From Actinomycetes bacterium (GTDB lineage: Bacteria > Actinomycetota > Acidimicrobiia > Acidimicrobiales > Palsa-688), in assembly GCA_021827225.1 (NCBI GenBank), contig JAKAXG010000265.1:1-6430 (forward strand): 6,430 nt of DNA, given 5' to 3'. The notes under the pieces are model-generated. The model saw nothing but the letters and a program-made list of their open reading frames with translations. It did not search any database and was not told the DNA's origin. The translations under genes were made by a program, and so were the position numbers. Positions 5,373 through 6,430 of the stretch are shown piece after piece (position 1 is the stretch's first letter; the number at the start of each line of letters is the position of its first letter).

Positions 5373-6430
5373 TCAGCCCCTCCCCGACGCCGCGGCCGGC
5401 GGCGTCGCGGTCGCCGAACCGCCGGCCGCGGTGGCGGTCCCCGTCCCCGAGGTGGCGCTCCCCGTCGCCGGGGTGGCGGTACCCGTCGCCGGGGTGGCGG
5501 TGCCCGTCGGGGCGCCCGACTGCGCCCCGGTGGCCCCGGTCGCCGTCACCGCCGCCGGGCGGCTGGGAACGCTGAGGTCGATCGACGAGACCCCCGACAG
5601 GGGCGCCTGGGCGACGAGCGTCTCCAAGGCGGTGACCTTGGCCGCCAGCTGGGAACCGTCGCCCAGGGTCATCGCCACGGTGCCGACCGGCAGGCGGGGC
5701 GGGGCCATCACCAGCGACAACCCCGACCCGGAAGCGATGGAGACCGACTGAACGGCCGAGCGCAGGCCGGCCGGCAGGGCCTGCAGCACCGACAGGGCGG
5801 CCGCCGCCGCCCGGGGCACGTCGGGCGCGTCGGAGGCGGCGTTCATGTCCACCAGGGCGGCCGACCCCGATCCGGGGACGGCGGCCGGGCCGGGCGAGCC
5901 AGGGATCCACCCGCCGGCGGCCGGAACCGGCCCCACCCCCTGGATCACCGGCAGGCCGGTGACGCGCGGCCCCGGCGCCCCGAGGACCCGGCCGGTCTCG
6001 TCCACCTCCACATAGGCGCCGGCCCCGGCGCCGCCGGCAACCGGCACCTGGGCCAGGGGAACCCGCTCGGCCACCGTCACCGTGACCGTGGCCGGCCAGT
6101 GCTTGGCCACCCGGGCCGCCCCGAGCAGCGGGTCGGCGTCCAGCCGGCGGGCCACCGACGCCGGGTTCACGTCCACCAGGAGGGGATGGTGGAGCAGGCC
6201 GCCCTCGGCCTCTATGCGGGCCACGCTCACCGCCGAGCCCCCGGTGGCGGTCACCCGGATGTGGCGCAGGGCGAACAGCGGCGTGTAGAGCGAGCCGACA
6301 CCCAGGCCGACCACGGTGGCCACCGACGCCACCACCAGCAGGATCCGCAGCCGCCGGCGGCCCTCCTCGCGACGGGCCTCCACCCACCGCCGGGCGATAC
6401 GGGGATCGATTCTGGGGCTATCTCCGGCCG
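5373..6430 (-). CDS. ftsQ: Cell division protein FtsQ/DivIB, 5' end cut by window
   Basis: FtsQ is a bitopic divisome protein whose outer-face POTRA and beta domains recruit FtsB/FtsL. The frame stays open from the TGA at 5373-5375 to the window edge. The first in-window start is GTG 6381-6383, but translation upstream of it reads IDPRIARRW and runs into EARREEGRRRLR, which looks like the normal cytosolic N-terminus, so the true start is probably outside. Counting from that GTG: one transmembrane helix at about 13-34 (LRILLVVASVATVVGLGVG), POTRA at about 37-108 (LFALRHIRVTA, then LLVDVNPASVARRLDADPLL, and TVTVTVAERVPLAQV), and the FtsQ/DivIB beta region to about 280, ending in SIDLSVPSRPAAVT. 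The family usually ends near there. Here an Ala/Thr/Gly/Pro tail of about 55 residues follows, containing heptads such as GTATPAT. FtsQ sequences diverge strongly, so assignment rests on architecture plus the position directly before ftsZ, and is secure. Confidence 0.92.
   Translation of the reverse strand, partial: AGDSPRIDPRIARRWVEARREEGRRRLRILLVVASVATVVGLGVGSLYTPLFALRHIRVTATGGSAVSVARIEAEGGLLHHPLLVDVNPASVARRLDADPLLGAARVAKHWPATVTVTVAERVPLAQVPVAGGAGAGAYVEVDETGRVLGAPGPRVTGLPVIQGVGPVPAAGGWIPGSPGPAAVPGSGSAALVDMNAASDAPDVPRAAAAALSVLQALPAGLRSAVQSVSIASGSGLSLVMAPPRLPVGTVAMTLGDGSQLAAKVTALETLVAQAPLSGVSSIDLSVPSRPAAVTATGATGAQSGAPTGTATPATGTATPATGSATSGTGTATAAGGSATATPPAAASGRG
5431..5514 (-). repeat. 21-bp tandem repeat, four units, inside the ftsQ 3' end
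   Basis: Four consecutive 21-base units begin at 5431, 5452, 5473 and 5494, each starting GTGGCG(G/C)T on the plus strand; the second and third differ at only two bases. Because 21 is a multiple of three the array stays in frame and encodes heptads of the type GTATPAT, GSATSGT and GTATAAG in the FtsQ tail. Copy number can change by slippage without breaking the gene. Confidence 0.8.

Noticed and set aside
5431..5514. CRISPR-like array
   Set aside because: The 21-bp units are contiguous with no spacers and lie in frame in ftsQ, so this is a coding tandem repeat.
5158..6387. Minus-strand frame of 409 codons overlapping ftsQ
   Set aside because: Out-of-frame with the FtsQ helix and POTRA, with Gly/Arg/Pro-rich low-complexity translation. 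It also runs through the ftsZ promoter region.

Overview
The window is a very GC-rich stretch (roughly 70% or more by eye) in which every gene I can support lies on the minus strand. It is the ftsQ-ftsZ end of an actinobacterial division and cell-wall (dcw) cluster. In transcription order, from high to low coordinates, it reads: ftsQ (5' end cut by the window edge), a regulatory gap, ftsZ, pgeF/ylmD, yggS/ylmE, sepF/ylmF, yggT/ylmG, a divIVA/wag31-like gene, a short gap with a GC hairpin, and a two-helix membrane protein whose 3' end runs off the window at base 1. Gene order, high GC and GTG starts point to Actinomycetota. The DivIVA N-terminus, the short FtsZ linker and the style of the last gene suggest an Acidimicrobiia-like lineage, but that placement is from memory of family sequences and is inference.

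Region by region. 5373-6430: FtsQ with a single transmembrane helix, a POTRA region and an unusual Ala/Thr/Gly-rich C-terminal tail encoded by a 21-bp tandem repeat. 5097-5372: the only sizeable non-coding region. It carries a good sigma-70-type promoter, three TCAACC half-sites forming overlapping inverted repeats, a second possible promoter and a long ftsZ leader. 2084-5096: ftsZ, pgeF, yggS and sepF packed with gaps of about 25 bases or an 11-base overlap. 1790-2065: yggT, 18 bases after sepF and in the same frame. 827-1726: DivIVA-like coiled-coil protein with a Pro/Arg, then acidic, then basic tail. 790-809: hairpin, possibly a terminator. 1-721: a membrane protein with a disordered linker and a conserved-looking C-terminal helical segment.

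How the genes fit together: FtsZ forms the division ring. SepF is the likely membrane tether for FtsZ. FtsQ is a single-pass scaffold of the divisome. DivIVA/Wag31 directs polar and septal wall growth. YggT is a small membrane protein that habitually accompanies sepF. PgeF probably edits peptidoglycan precursors and YggS keeps pyridoxal phosphate balance. The last membrane protein is of unknown function but sits where a division or envelope role would be plausible.

The window is mostly an ordinary, well-conserved chromosomal locus. I see no mobile element, CRISPR array, RNA gene or defence system. The points most worth a second look are the uncharacterised membrane protein at 1-721, the repeat-rich ftsZ promoter, and the low-complexity tails of FtsQ and DivIVA.
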